A DNA stretch of 64,000 nucleotides, from the NCBI GenBank assembly GCA_021738625.1, contig JAIPBS010000003.1, positions 1 through 64,000 of the forward strand. Reading direction: 5' to 3'. The first letter of the stretch is position 1, and every line of letters starts with the position of its first letter. The notes beneath the pieces were generated by a model, which saw nothing but the letters and a program-made list of their open reading frames with translations, ran no database searches and had not been told where the DNA came from. Positions 30,101-38,351 of the stretch are shown here, piece by piece. The position numbers and the translations under genes were made by a program. This DNA is from Bacteroidales bacterium. GTDB taxonomy: Bacteria; Bacteroidota; Bacteroidia; Bacteroidales; JAIOZK01.

Positions 30101-30487
30101 AACCTTCAGACATCATAATGTTTGCTAAAGTAATCGAAGCATTGATAATTTCCACCTTAACCGAATACGGATTTATTTGGTCCAGACATAACGTTTCATC
30201 ACAAACATCATCGAACGAAAAATCAAGTTTGGTTGAAATAAGTGGGTAGCATTCATAAATCATATACTCATTGTACATATTATCCACAAAAATCACCCTG
30301 ACCAAGCTTGTATCAGTGTTCAGAATAACATTACCTGAAATCTTTAATCCCTTTATGGTATCATCTTGAGAAAACGGATAAATTTCTCCATCCGAAACAA
30401 AGGTGGTGTCAATATTAATTATTTGTGAATTAAGTGTTAACACAGACGTTATCAGGCATTCAGTAATAAAATCGCTTTTGTTTTCAT
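27124..30487 (-). pseudogene. Papain-like (C1) T9SS protease with MopE and beta-helix parts, frameshifted
   Basis: Pieces of one secreted protein are spread over three frames. A signal peptide starts at ATG 30487 (MKTKAILLLN) and breaks after ten codons; the rest (LITSVLTLNSQ onward) continues in another frame to FDYYDEGV at about 29892, where a second shift leads to FELLGYRNYSS and the long frame to 27161. That frame holds a papain domain (NQGACGACW with the nucleophile Cys, LNHIAALVGY with the His; the usual Asn region reads WIFKESRS, so the Asn is missing), a MopE-type calcium repeat (DEDNDGFYWWGIGG), a right-handed beta-helix region and a coiled segment. It stops at 27161, but the overlapping frame ending at 27124 reads KFTTSKKLIVLK, like the tail of a sorting domain. 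So most of the C-terminal region was deleted. Sequencing error could explain the shifts but not the deletion. Confidence 0.75.
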
Positions 30488-30512
30488 TGCCGGTTGTTTT
30501 TTGATAACTCAC

Positions 30513-30520
30513 CAAATATA
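30513..30520 (-). promoter_or_regulatory. Promoter -7 box of the damaged C1 protease gene
   Basis: Minus strand TATATTTG (30520 to 30513), an exact TAnnTTTG match 25 bp before the ATG at 30487. Its position supports 30487 as the true start, and shows that the open frame reaching to 30629 is only read-through of the adjacent hairpin repeat. Confidence 0.6.
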
Positions 30521-30529
30521 TAACAATAT

Positions 30530-30624
30530 AATAAACTACCCCGCCGCAGAGCAGCGGGGTATTTAATGGAATATTAAAACGCCCCAAGGGGCGGGGAATG
30601 AACCCCTTGTCCGCCTCAGGCGGA
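30530..30624. repeat. Hairpin-rich dispersed repeat, copy 1
   Basis: About 80 bp shared, in inverted orientation, with 61771-61856. It contains three small hairpins: 30538-30560 (ACCCCGC with GCGGGGT), 30580-30593 (CGCCCC-AA-GGGGCG) and 30610-30624 (TCCGCC-TCA-GGCGGA). The most similar stretch reads CCGCTGCTCTGCGG on the minus strand. It looks like a REP-type element between genes. Confidence 0.75.
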
Positions 30625-30673
30625 TTCAATTTTAAAAGGAATTTTTAGATTCCTCCATGTCCCCCATAAACCT

Positions 30674-30681
30674 TACTTTTG
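30674..30681 (+). promoter_or_regulatory. Promoter -7 box of the helicase gene
   Basis: TACTTTTG, an exact TAnnTTTG match. Predicted transcription start is near 30688, leaving a leader of about 9 nt before the GTG at 30697. An upstream TTG at 30679 that would lengthen the protein lies inside this box and so cannot be the start if this promoter is used. Confidence 0.65.
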
Positions 30682-30696
30682 CACAAAAATTTTGGT

Positions 30697-32997
30697 GTGG
30701 CAAATTTTCTCAAACAACTGAACGAAGTGCAGCAACAGGCTGTGATGCAAACAGAAGGGCCGGTGATGGTGATCGCCGGGGCCGGCTCGGGCAAAACCCG
30801 TGTGCTCACCTACCGGGTGGCTTACCTGCTCACCAAAGGCGCCGATCCCTTCAACATCCTTGCCCTCACCTTCACCAACAAGGCGGCCCGCGAGATGAAG
30901 GAACGCATCATCAAACTGATCGGCAGCACCGAAGGCAAAAACGTGTGGATGGGCACCTTCCACTCCATCTTCGCCCGCATCCTGCGCGTGGAAGGCCATC
31001 ACCTGGGCTATCCCCAAAACTACAGCATATACGATACTGATGATTCCAAACGCCTGATCAAATCCATCATCAAGGAACAAAACCTGAACGATAAGGTGTA
31101 CGCACCCAATTACGTGCTGGGCAGGATATCAGGAGCCAAATCGGGTTTGGTTTCCGTGGCCGAATACAACCAAAACCCCGAGGTCAAAGCCTCGGACGAA
31201 TCGGCGGGCAAGCCGAAAATCGGAGAGCTTTACAAAATCTACCAGGGCCGCCTGAAAAAAGCCCAGGCCATGGACTTCGACGACCTGCTGTTCAATATGT
31301 ACATCCTGTTAAGGGATTTCCCCGACCTTCTTTACAAATACCAGCAGCGTTTCAAATACATCCTGGTGGACGAATACCAGGATACCAACCACGCCCAGTA
31401 CATGATCGTGAAAAAGCTGGCGGCCAACAATGAAAACCTCTGCATCGTGGGCGACGACGCCCAGAGCATTTACGGTTTCCGCGGGGCCAACATACAGAAC
31501 ATCCTGAACTTCAGAAGCGACTATCCCGATCACAAGGTGTTCAAGCTGGAACAGAACTACCGTTCCACCAAAACCATCGTGGGCGCGGCCAACGGCATCA
31601 TCGTCAACAACAAAAACCAGATATTCAAGGAGATCTGGACCGAGAACGAAGAAGGCAACAAGATCAATATATTAAAGGCTTCATCCGACAACGAAGAAGG
31701 CGGCATGGTGGCCAACTCCATCTTTGAGCACAAAATGAACTTCCAGCTCAAAAACAACGAGTTCGCCGTGCTATACAGGACCAACGCCCAGTCGCGTTCG
31801 ATAGAGGAAGCCCTTCGCCGGCGGAACATCCCCTACCGGATTTTCGGGGGATTGTCGTTTTACAACCGCAAGGAAGTGAAGGACCTGTTGGCTTACTTCC
31901 GGCTGGTGATCAACCACAAGGATGAAGAAGCCCTGATGCGCGTGATCAACTACCCGGCCCGCGGCATCGGAAAAACCACACTCGAAAAGCTGATCGTGGA
32001 AGCCGACCGGGTGAACAAATCCGTGTGGGAAGCAGCCGAAAAGCTCGAAGTTTCCAATCCGGGACTGAATGCCGGCACCCGCCGCAAGATCATCGAATTC
32101 ACCACCATGATCAAAAGCTTTAAAGCCCAGGTGGGGAAGAAAAACGCCTACGATCTGGCCAAACACATTGCCACCTCAAGCGGCCTGCTTAGGCAATTGT
32201 ATGAAGACAAAAGCCCGGAAGGGGTCAGCCGTTTCGAGAATATCGAGGAGCTTTTGAACGCCATCAAGGAATTCACCGAACAGGAAAGGACACTGCAAAC
32301 CGAAGAAGAAACCGAAGAGAAAAATTCCATCCGCACCCTGGATGAATTCCTGCAGGAAGTGGCCCTGCTCACCGATCAGGACAAGAACGATAAGAACAGT
32401 ACCGATTATGTTTCGCTGATGACCATTCACATGGCCAAGGGGCTGGAATTCCCTTATGTGTTTTTGGTAGGACTGGAAGAAAACCTTTTTCCGTCCATAC
32501 AATCCCTCAGCGCCCGCGCCGACCTGGAAGAAGAGCGCCGGCTGTTTTATGTGGCCCTCACTCGCGCCATGAAAAAGATTACCCTCTCCTATGCCGAAAC
32601 CCGCTATAAATGGGGCAACCTGACCATTTGCGAACCCAGCCGTTTCCTGGAGGAAGTGGATGAGAAATACATCGAAGCCCCGCGCAAGGCCTCCATCCAC
32701 AAATCGGATTTTTTCGAGTCGGGTCCAAAGATCAGGACTACAAGCAGCGGCGACAAGGAAAAGGTCAAACGCAAAAACTTCAGAAGGGTGTCCAGCGTCA
32801 GCCCCGAACCTTCGCATGGCGGCATGGACCATAGCGAACTGCAAACCGGCATGGAGGTGGAACACCGCAAATTCGGCCGGGGAAAGATCGTGCACCTGGA
32901 AGGTGACGGCGCCAACAAAAAGGCTACCGTCTTTTTCAAGGGGGTAGGAAACAAACAGTTGCTATTGAAATTTGCAAAGCTTAAAGTTTTGAAATAA
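30697..32997 (+). CDS. UvrD/PcrA-type ATP-dependent DNA helicase
   Basis: A superfamily 1A 3'-5' helicase for repair and removal of proteins from DNA. From the GTG at 30697 (read as VANFLKQLNEVQQQAV) it has 766 residues. Motifs in order: AGAGSGKTRVLTYR (Walker A), FTNKAAREMKERI, VDEYQDTNHAQY (motif II), GDDAQSIYGFRGA (motif III), LEQNYRST (IV), MTIHMAKGLEFPYVFL (V) and EERRLFYVALTRAMK (VI). The end (GMEVEHRKFGRGKIVHLEGD) is the PcrA-type C-terminal domain that binds RNA polymerase in Bacillus. Its base composition is clearly more GC-rich than the secreted-protein region before it. Confidence 0.95.
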   Translation: MANFLKQLNEVQQQAVMQTEGPVMVIAGAGSGKTRVLTYRVAYLLTKGADPFNILALTFTNKAAREMKERIIKLIGSTEGKNVWMGTFHSIFARILRVEGHHLGYPQNYSIYDTDDSKRLIKSIIKEQNLNDKVYAPNYVLGRISGAKSGLVSVAEYNQNPEVKASDESAGKPKIGELYKIYQGRLKKAQAMDFDDLLFNMYILLRDFPDLLYKYQQRFKYILVDEYQDTNHAQYMIVKKLAANNENLCIVGDDAQSIYGFRGANIQNILNFRSDYPDHKVFKLEQNYRSTKTIVGAANGIIVNNKNQIFKEIWTENEEGNKINILKASSDNEEGGMVANSIFEHKMNFQLKNNEFAVLYRTNAQSRSIEEALRRRNIPYRIFGGLSFYNRKEVKDLLAYFRLVINHKDEEALMRVINYPARGIGKTTLEKLIVEADRVNKSVWEAAEKLEVSNPGLNAGTRRKIIEFTTMIKSFKAQVGKKNAYDLAKHIATSSGLLRQLYEDKSPEGVSRFENIEELLNAIKEFTEQERTLQTEEETEEKNSIRTLDEFLQEVALLTDQDKNDKNSTDYVSLMTIHMAKGLEFPYVFLVGLEENLFPSIQSLSARADLEEERRLFYVALTRAMKKITLSYAETRYKWGNLTICEPSRFLEEVDEKYIEAPRKASIHKSDFFESGPKIRTTSSGDKEKVKRKNFRRVSSVSPEPSHGGMDHSELQTGMEVEHRKFGRGKIVHLEGDGANKKATVFFKGVGNKQLLLKFAKLKVLK

Positions 32998-33014
32998 AAT
33001 AATTTGTATATTTG
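32988..33014 (+). promoter_or_regulatory. Promoter of DUF4290-murA
   Basis: TTTG at 32988-32991 and TATATTTG at 33007-33014 are both exact matches, with 19 bp between first bases. The -33 box lies inside the last codons of the helicase gene. The leader is about 65 nt. Confidence 0.8.
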
Positions 33015-33087
33015 CACCGTTAAGCCTATCGCCAGATAACTGAAGGAGAATAAAAACGAACTTACATATTTTTAACAATCATTCACA

Positions 33088-33750
33088 ATGGAATATAACA
33101 GCACAAGAGACAAGCTCATCATCCCCGAATACGGCAGAAACGTACAAAAGCTCATCAAATTTACCATGGATATGAAAGACCGGGACGAACGCACCCGCAT
33201 GGCCCACCTGATCGTCAGTATCATGGCGCAGATGAATCCCACGGTTAAGGAAACCAGCGACTACAAGCGCAAGCTCTGGGACCATATGTATTTCATTTCC
33301 GACTTCAAACTGGAGGTTGACTCCCCCTATCCCAAGCCCTCGGCGGATATTCTGACAGAAAAGCCCAAGCCGCTCGGATATAAAGAAGGCGACCCCAAAT
33401 TCAGACATTACGGCAAAAATGTTGAAAAGCTGATCAAAGCCGCAGTGGATTTCGAAGATGGCGAAGTAAAAGACGCCCTGGTGATGACCATTGCCAACCA
33501 CATGAAAAAGGCCTACCTGGCCTGGAACCGGGAGTCGGTAAGCGACGAGTTGATCGAAGATCACCTGAAAAGTCTTTCCGGCGGACGGCTTGAATTGAAA
33601 GAAGACCAGCAGCTCAACAGCACCTCCGATATCCTTGCCAAAACCCGCAAGAAAAAATTCGTAAAAAAAGAACAGCATCATCAGCAAAGAGGAAGAAGAG
33701 ATCATCAGCAAAATTCCAATTATAACCGCAGAAGAAGAATAAACAACTAA
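33088..33750 (+). CDS. DUF4290 family protein
   Basis: A 220-residue soluble protein. The first 170 residues form a helical domain with a repeated layout: IIPEYGRNVQKLIKFTMDM near the start and FRHYGKNVEKLIKAAVDF in the second half, which suggests an internal duplication. The last 35 residues are a basic, Gln/His/Arg-rich tail (KKKFVKKEQHHQQRGRR) that could bind nucleic acid. The family occurs in Bacteroidota directly upstream of murA, as here (10 bp), but its role is unknown. Confidence 0.85.
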   Translation: MEYNSTRDKLIIPEYGRNVQKLIKFTMDMKDRDERTRMAHLIVSIMAQMNPTVKETSDYKRKLWDHMYFISDFKLEVDSPYPKPSADILTEKPKPLGYKEGDPKFRHYGKNVEKLIKAAVDFEDGEVKDALVMTIANHMKKAYLAWNRESVSDELIEDHLKSLSGGRLELKEDQQLNSTSDILAKTRKKKFVKKEQHHQQRGRRDHQQNSNYNRRRRINN

Positions 33751-33760
33751 AGGATGGGAT

Positions 33761-35068
33761 ATGGCTGCTTTTGAGATTGTTGGAGGAAACAAACTCCAGG
33801 GCGAAATCACACCACAGGGAGCAAAAAATGAGGCACTTCAGATTTTATGCGCCACACTGCTCACTTCTGAAAAAGTAACCGTTAAAAACATACCCGATAT
33901 CCGGGATGTAAACAAGCTGATCGATATTTTAAAAGGCCTGGGCGTTAAGGTGAAGGAGCTGAACGAACTCGACATTGAGTTCCAGGCCGATGACCTCAAC
34001 CTGGATTATCTAAGAACTGACGACTTCAAGGAGAAAGGCGCCAGCCTCCGTGGCTCCATCATGATCCTCGGACCACTGTTGGCCCGATTCGGAAAAGCAT
34101 ATTTGCCCCATCCCGGAGGCGACAAGATCGGGCGCAGAAGACTCGACACCCATTTTATCGGACTGCAGAAGCTGGGGGCCAGGTTCAATTCCGATCCACA
34201 GAAAAAATTCTATGATATTGAAGCCGGCAACCTGAAAGGCAGCTACATCCACCTGGATGAAGCCTCGGTTACCGGCACGGCCAACATCCTGATGACCGCC
34301 GTGATGGCATACGGCAGAACCACCATTTTCAATGCGGCCTGCGAGCCTTACGTGGTACAGCTTTGCAAAATGCTCATCCGTATGGGCGCCAAGATCGCGG
34401 GCGTGGGATCCAACCTGCTTACCATTCATGGGGTGGAAGAGCTTAAAGGATGCTCTCACAGCATGCTGTCCGATATGATCGAAGTGGGCAGCTTTATCGG
34501 CATGGCCGCCATGACCGGCTCCGACATCACCATCAACAATGTGGACTATCATGGTTTGGGCATCATCCCCGAAGTGTTTAAACGCCTGGGCGTGAACATC
34601 GAAAAAGGCGATCATAAAATACACATCCCTGCACAAGAAAATTACGAGGTGGAAACCTTTATGGACGGCAGCATCATGACCATTGCCGACGCCCCCTGGC
34701 CGGGCTTCACCCCCGACCTGATCAGCATCGTACTGGTGGTGGCCACGCAGGCCAAAGGCAGCGTACTGATCCACCAGAAAATGTTCGAGAGCCGACTATT
34801 CTTCGTGGATAAACTCATCGACATGGGCGCGCAGATCATCCTCTGCGACCCGCACCGGGCCACCGTGATCGGCCTCGACAAAAAATTCCCGCTACGCGGC
34901 ATCGAAATGGTGTCGCCCGACATACGTGCCGGCGTGGCCCTGCTCATTGCCGCCCTCTCCGCCCAGGGCAAAAGCATCATACACAACATCGAACAGATCG
35001 ACCGCGGATACCAGAAGATCGACCAACGCCTCAGAAAGCTGGGAGCAAAAATCCAGCGGATCGGTTAA
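33761..35068 (+). CDS. murA: UDP-N-acetylglucosamine 1-carboxyvinyltransferase
   Basis: First committed step of peptidoglycan synthesis: transfers enolpyruvate from PEP to UDP-GlcNAc in the cytoplasm. The 435 residues show GNKLQGEITPQGAKNEAL (Lys22 binds substrate) and the active-site loop YLPHPGGDKIGRRRLDTH. In the loop the usual catalytic Cys (Cys115 in E. coli) is Asp121 here. Enzymes with Asp at this place are active but not alkylated by fosfomycin, so the host is predicted to be naturally resistant at this target. The start 10 bp after the DUF4290 stop gives the family N-terminus. Confidence 0.97.
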   Translation: MAAFEIVGGNKLQGEITPQGAKNEALQILCATLLTSEKVTVKNIPDIRDVNKLIDILKGLGVKVKELNELDIEFQADDLNLDYLRTDDFKEKGASLRGSIMILGPLLARFGKAYLPHPGGDKIGRRRLDTHFIGLQKLGARFNSDPQKKFYDIEAGNLKGSYIHLDEASVTGTANILMTAVMAYGRTTIFNAACEPYVVQLCKMLIRMGAKIAGVGSNLLTIHGVEELKGCSHSMLSDMIEVGSFIGMAAMTGSDITINNVDYHGLGIIPEVFKRLGVNIEKGDHKIHIPAQENYEVETFMDGSIMTIADAPWPGFTPDLISIVLVVATQAKGSVLIHQKMFESRLFFVDKLIDMGAQIILCDPHRATVIGLDKKFPLRGIEMVSPDIRAGVALLIAALSAQGKSIIHNIEQIDRGYQKIDQRLRKLGAKIQRIG

Positions 35069-35128
35069 TGGTAGTTGGGATACTTGATGCTGGATGCCCG
35101 AAGCATAAATAACCACCTAATTTCTATT

Positions 35129-35212
35129 GAATGACTATCGAATGACCATCGAATGACTATCGAATGACCATCGAATGACCATCGAATGACCATCGAATGA
35201 CCATCGAATGAC
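35129..35212. repeat. Tandem 11-bp repeats, seven full copies
   Basis: Seven units of GAATGACCATC or GAATGACTATC run head to tail from 35129 to 35205, followed by a partial unit. There are no spacers, so it is not a CRISPR array. Diverged units of the same family in the opposite orientation follow the OmpA-family gene at 55524-55589. Confidence 0.95.
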
Positions 35213-35323
35213 AACTGATTTTTTTGAACCACATAAGGCACATAAGAATACACGTGATTTCAAAACCTGGATTAATTGAAAAAAAGATTTAAAGCATTGC
35301 CCATAACACCTGTCCAACAAGCC

Positions 35324-35356
35324 ATGCAGAGGCTGACACACTTTATTGAACACTCC
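35324..35356 (+). mobile_element. Solo insertion-sequence end
   Basis: The 33 bases match 104-136 with one difference (A at 35345 against T at 125) in the same orientation. The flanks are unrelated: no transposase and no hairpin. It is probably the scar of an old element or the opposite terminal repeat of a decayed copy. Confidence 0.75.
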
Positions 35357-35540
35357 TATCCTATGTGACCCTATACCCTTAGACCTTCATACCCATATAC
35401 CCCCTATTACCACATATCCTCATCCCCAAAACCACCCTGCCAATTTGTCCCCCTGCCCTCCTTTGGCAAACAATTTGTAAACTTGCAAAGAAATTGCACA
35501 GGCTTGGTACAACTATTTAAGAATCAAACAAAAAAAAGAT

Positions 35541-36236
35541 ATGAGCGAGAAAAAAGGAAATAAGGCTGAAGAAAAAGAAAAGGAAAAAATTCAACAGAGC
35601 GAGCAAAAATCTCCTGATGATTTTAACGGGCAGGATGAAGATATTGTAGAGGAAACAGGCGATAAAGAGCACATATCTCCTGACGACTTCGAACAGGAAC
35701 CGGAAGAGGAGGACGAAGAGCCGGAGTCGAAGAAAACAGGCAAAGGCAAAAAGAAGAAAAAAGAAAAGGAAAGTGAAGCGGAAAAAATAAACAAACTGGA
35801 ACAGCAGGTTGGGGAGCTGAACGACAAGTATCTCCGCTTATATTCCGAATTCGACAATTACAGGAAACGTTCCATCAAAGAGCGTATCGAGTACACCCAA
35901 AGCGCGGCCCGCGACCTGATCGAAGAGTTGCTCCCTGTACTGGATGACTTTGAACGCGCGCTGAATTCCTTCGACGAAGAAAAAAACAGCAACAATAACG
36001 AGATGAGGGAAGGCGTTCAGTTGATATACAACAAGCTGAAATCCCTGCTGAAGACAAAGGGACTTTCGGAGATCGACGCCAAAGAAAAGGAATTCGATAC
36101 CGACTTTCACGAAGCCGTCACCCAGATACCGGCTCCCTCCGAGGAGTTGAAAGGCAAGGTAGTGGATGTGGTTGAAAAAGGTTATATGTTGAACGACAAA
36201 GTGATTCGTTACGCCAAGGTGGTAGTCGGAAAATAA
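35541..36236 (+). CDS. grpE: Nucleotide exchange factor GrpE with an acidic extension
   Basis: Releases ADP from DnaK in the DnaK-DnaJ-GrpE chaperone cycle. The first 80 or so residues are low-complexity and rich in Glu, Lys and Asp (ending KKTGKGKKKKKEKESE). The GrpE part follows: a long coiled coil (EQQVGELNDKYLRLYSEFDN, YRKRSIKE) and the beta domain (FDTDFHEAVTQIPAPSEELK, VVDVVEKGYMLNDKVIRYAK). The 231-residue length exceeds the E. coli protein (197) because of the extension. It is 20 bp upstream of dnaJ and probably forms a heat-shock operon with it. Confidence 0.96.
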   Translation: MSEKKGNKAEEKEKEKIQQSEQKSPDDFNGQDEDIVEETGDKEHISPDDFEQEPEEEDEEPESKKTGKGKKKKKEKESEAEKINKLEQQVGELNDKYLRLYSEFDNYRKRSIKERIEYTQSAARDLIEELLPVLDDFERALNSFDEEKNSNNNEMREGVQLIYNKLKSLLKTKGLSEIDAKEKEFDTDFHEAVTQIPAPSEELKGKVVDVVEKGYMLNDKVIRYAKVVVGK

Positions 36237-36256
36237 GATAAAGGAAAGCGCACAGC

Positions 36257-37411
36257 ATGACTAAAAGAGATTACTACGAGATACTGGAAATATCCCGCGA
36301 TGCTTCTGATGTAGAGATCAAGAAGGCCTACCGCAAAATGGCCCTGAAACACCACCCGGACAAAAACCCGGATGACGCCAAAGCAGAGGAAAAATTCAAG
36401 GAAGCAGCCGAGGCCTACGAAGTTTTACGCGACCCAAACAAGAAGGCCCGTTATGATCGCTACGGCCACGACGGACTGCGGGGCGCAGGAGGATTTGGCG
36501 GAGGCGGCATGTCCATGGACGACATCTTCAGCCAGTTCGGCGACATCTTCGGAGAGGCTTTCGGCGGGTTTGGTTTTGGCGGCGGCGGCCCAAGGTCGCG
36601 CAGCCGCAGAAGGGTAAACCGCGGCTCCAACATCCGTGTGAAGGTGAAGCTAAGGCTTGATGAAATCGCCAACGGGGTTGAGAAAAAAATCAAAGTAAAC
36701 AAATACATCCAGTGTAATGCCTGTGATGGCTCGGGCGCCAAAAACGGGTCGTCCTTTTCTGCCTGCTCCACCTGCAATGGCAGCGGACAGGTTACCCAGG
36801 TGACCAACACTTTTCTCGGGCAAATGCAAACCACTTCCACCTGCCCCTATTGCGGAGGCGAGGGACAGGTGATCACCGACAAATGCAACGAATGCGCCGG
36901 AAATGGCATTGTGAAAGGTGAAGACATTATCAGCATCAACATCCCGGCCGGCGTGGCTGAAGGCATGCAGCTTTCGGTAAGCGGCAAAGGAAATGCAGGC
37001 GCACGCGGCGGTATACCAGGCGACCTGCTGGTGCTCATCGAAGAAATCCCCCATAAGGAATTACAACGCGACGGCGGCAACCTGATCTATCACAAATACC
37101 TCAGCTTCCCCGAAGCGGCGCTGGGAACTTCCATCGAGGTGCCCACCATAAACGGAAAGGCCAAGGTGAAAATCGAACCCGGAACCCAGGCCGGAAAGAT
37201 ACTGAGACTGAAAGAAAAGGGATTACCCGGCATCAATTCATACGGCAGAGGCGATCTGATGGTGAACATCAACGTTTGGACCCCCAAAGACATGTCAAAT
37301 GAAGAAAAAGAATTGATGGAACAGCTGATGGAGTCGGAGAATTTCCAACCCAAACCAACACAGAAAGATAAAAGCTTTTTTGACCGTATGAAAGAATATT
37401 TCACCAGCTAA
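36257..37411 (+). CDS. dnaJ: Chaperone protein DnaJ
   Basis: Type I Hsp40 that loads substrates on DnaK and stimulates its ATPase. The 384 residues have all parts: J domain with the HPD motif ([16 protein letters not shown]), Gly/Phe-rich segment ([16 protein letters not shown]), four zinc motifs ([32 protein letters not shown]) and the C-terminal substrate-binding domains. The usual partner grpE precedes it. Confidence 0.98.
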   Translation: MTKRDYYEILEISRDASDVEIKKAYRKMALKHHPDKNPDDAKAEEKFKEAAEAYEVLRDPNKKARYDRYGHDGLRGAGGFGGGGMSMDDIFSQFGDIFGEAFGGFGFGGGGPRSRSRRRVNRGSNIRVKVKLRLDEIANGVEKKIKVNKYIQCNACDGSGAKNGSSFSACSTCNGSGQVTQVTNTFLGQMQTTSTCPYCGGEGQVITDKCNECAGNGIVKGEDIISINIPAGVAEGMQLSVSGKGNAGARGGIPGDLLVLIEEIPHKELQRDGGNLIYHKYLSFPEAALGTSIEVPTINGKAKVKIEPGTQAGKILRLKEKGLPGINSYGRGDLMVNINVWTPKDMSNEEKELMEQLMESENFQPKPTQKDKSFFDRMKEYFTS

Positions 37412-37424
37412 ACCATTTTTGCAG

Positions 37425-38351
37425 ATGAATATCCTGACGGCCGAAAGCATCAGCAAGGAGTATACAAACCACAAGGCATTGGATAATGTCAGCCTGGAGA
37501 TTCCGAAGGAAAGCATTTACGGACTGCTGGGCCCGAACGGGGCGGGAAAAACCACCTTTATCCGCATCATCAATCAGATATTAAACCCCGATGAAGGAAA
37601 TGTTTTTTTCGACGGTGAAAAGCTGCGACCCGAACACGTCGAAAAAATTGGCTACCTGCCCGAGGAAAGAGGCTTGTACAAAAAAATGAAAGTAGGCGAA
37701 CAAGCCATTTATTTGGCCAGACTCAAAGGGCTTTCCAGATCAGAAGCCAGCAAAAAGCTACGTCAGTGGTTCGATAAATTCGACCTGCTGAACTGGTGGA
37801 ACCGAAAAGTAGAAGAGCTTTCAAAGGGGATGCAGCAAAAGATACAGTTCATCGTTACGGTTTTGCACGAACCCGAGCTGTTGATATTTGACGAACCTTT
37901 CAGCGGTTTCGATCCCATCAACGTTAATCTGCTGAAGGATGAAATCCTTAATCTCAGAGAGCAGGGTTCTACCATAATTTTTTCCACACACAATATGGCT
38001 TCGGTGGAAGAGCTTTGCAACCGCATCGCTTTGATCGACAATTCGAGGAAAGTCCTGGAAGGTAACGTAGCTGAGCTGAAGCAAAACTTCAAACGCAATG
38101 CTTATGAATTGCTGATCGACGGGGATATTGATAAGCTGAACGATCATCTGAATGACGCTTTCGAACTCCAACAATTGGTGAAAGAAAACGGATCGCATAA
38201 GATCAGGGTGCGTTTACCGGAAAACAGCTCTCCCAACCAGCTGATTGCTCTTCTGATCGATCACTTTGAAATCAGGGGATTTACGGAATTGCTGCCCTCC
38301 ATGAACGATATTTTCATTCAACAGGTGAACCAAAACAAAAAGAGATCATAA
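37425..38351 (+). CDS. ABC transporter ATP-binding protein, NatA-like
   Basis: ATPase of an ABC-2 exporter, 308 residues from the ATG at 37425 (an upstream TTG is unlikely). Walker A GLLGPNGAGKTTFIRI, signature VEELSKGMQQKIQFI, Walker B LLIFDEPFSGFDPIN and switch His in FSTHNMASVEEL. The last 75 residues form the regulatory C-terminal part typical of NatA and related transporters. It abuts the permease gene (TAA followed directly by ATG), so the two make one transporter. Substrate unknown: sodium, drugs or a cell-envelope compound are options in this family. Confidence 0.93.
   Translation: MNILTAESISKEYTNHKALDNVSLEIPKESIYGLLGPNGAGKTTFIRIINQILNPDEGNVFFDGEKLRPEHVEKIGYLPEERGLYKKMKVGEQAIYLARLKGLSRSEASKKLRQWFDKFDLLNWWNRKVEELSKGMQQKIQFIVTVLHEPELLIFDEPFSGFDPINVNLLKDEILNLREQGSTIIFSTHNMASVEELCNRIALIDNSRKVLEGNVAELKQNFKRNAYELLIDGDIDKLNDHLNDAFELQQLVKENGSHKIRVRLPENSSPNQLIALLIDHFEIRGFTELLPSMNDIFIQQVNQNKKRS

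Larger units (their letters stand above)
35069..35540. other. Intergenic region of 472 bp made of repeats
   Basis: Between murA and grpE lie 11-bp tandem repeats (35129-35212), a solo insertion-sequence end (35324-35356) and low-complexity stretches around ACCACATAAGGCACATAAG (35230-35250) and CCTATGTGACC (35360-35370). I see no gene. A degenerate -7 box (TAAACTTG, 35478-35485) may belong to grpE. Confidence 0.7.

Noticed and set aside
29889..30629. Separate 246-residue gene starting inside the hairpin repeat
   Set aside because: Its first 50 codons are read-through of the dispersed repeat, and its later part continues into the C1 protease after a frameshift. The promoter at 30513-30520 and the signal peptide at 30487 fit a single broken gene.
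35129..35212. Possible CRISPR array
   Set aside because: The units are 11 bp, directly adjacent and have no spacers; no cas gene is present.
35462..35485. Promoter of grpE-dnaJ
   Set aside because: TTTG and TAAACTTG are 16 bp apart and the -7 box has a mismatch; not strong enough for its own entry.
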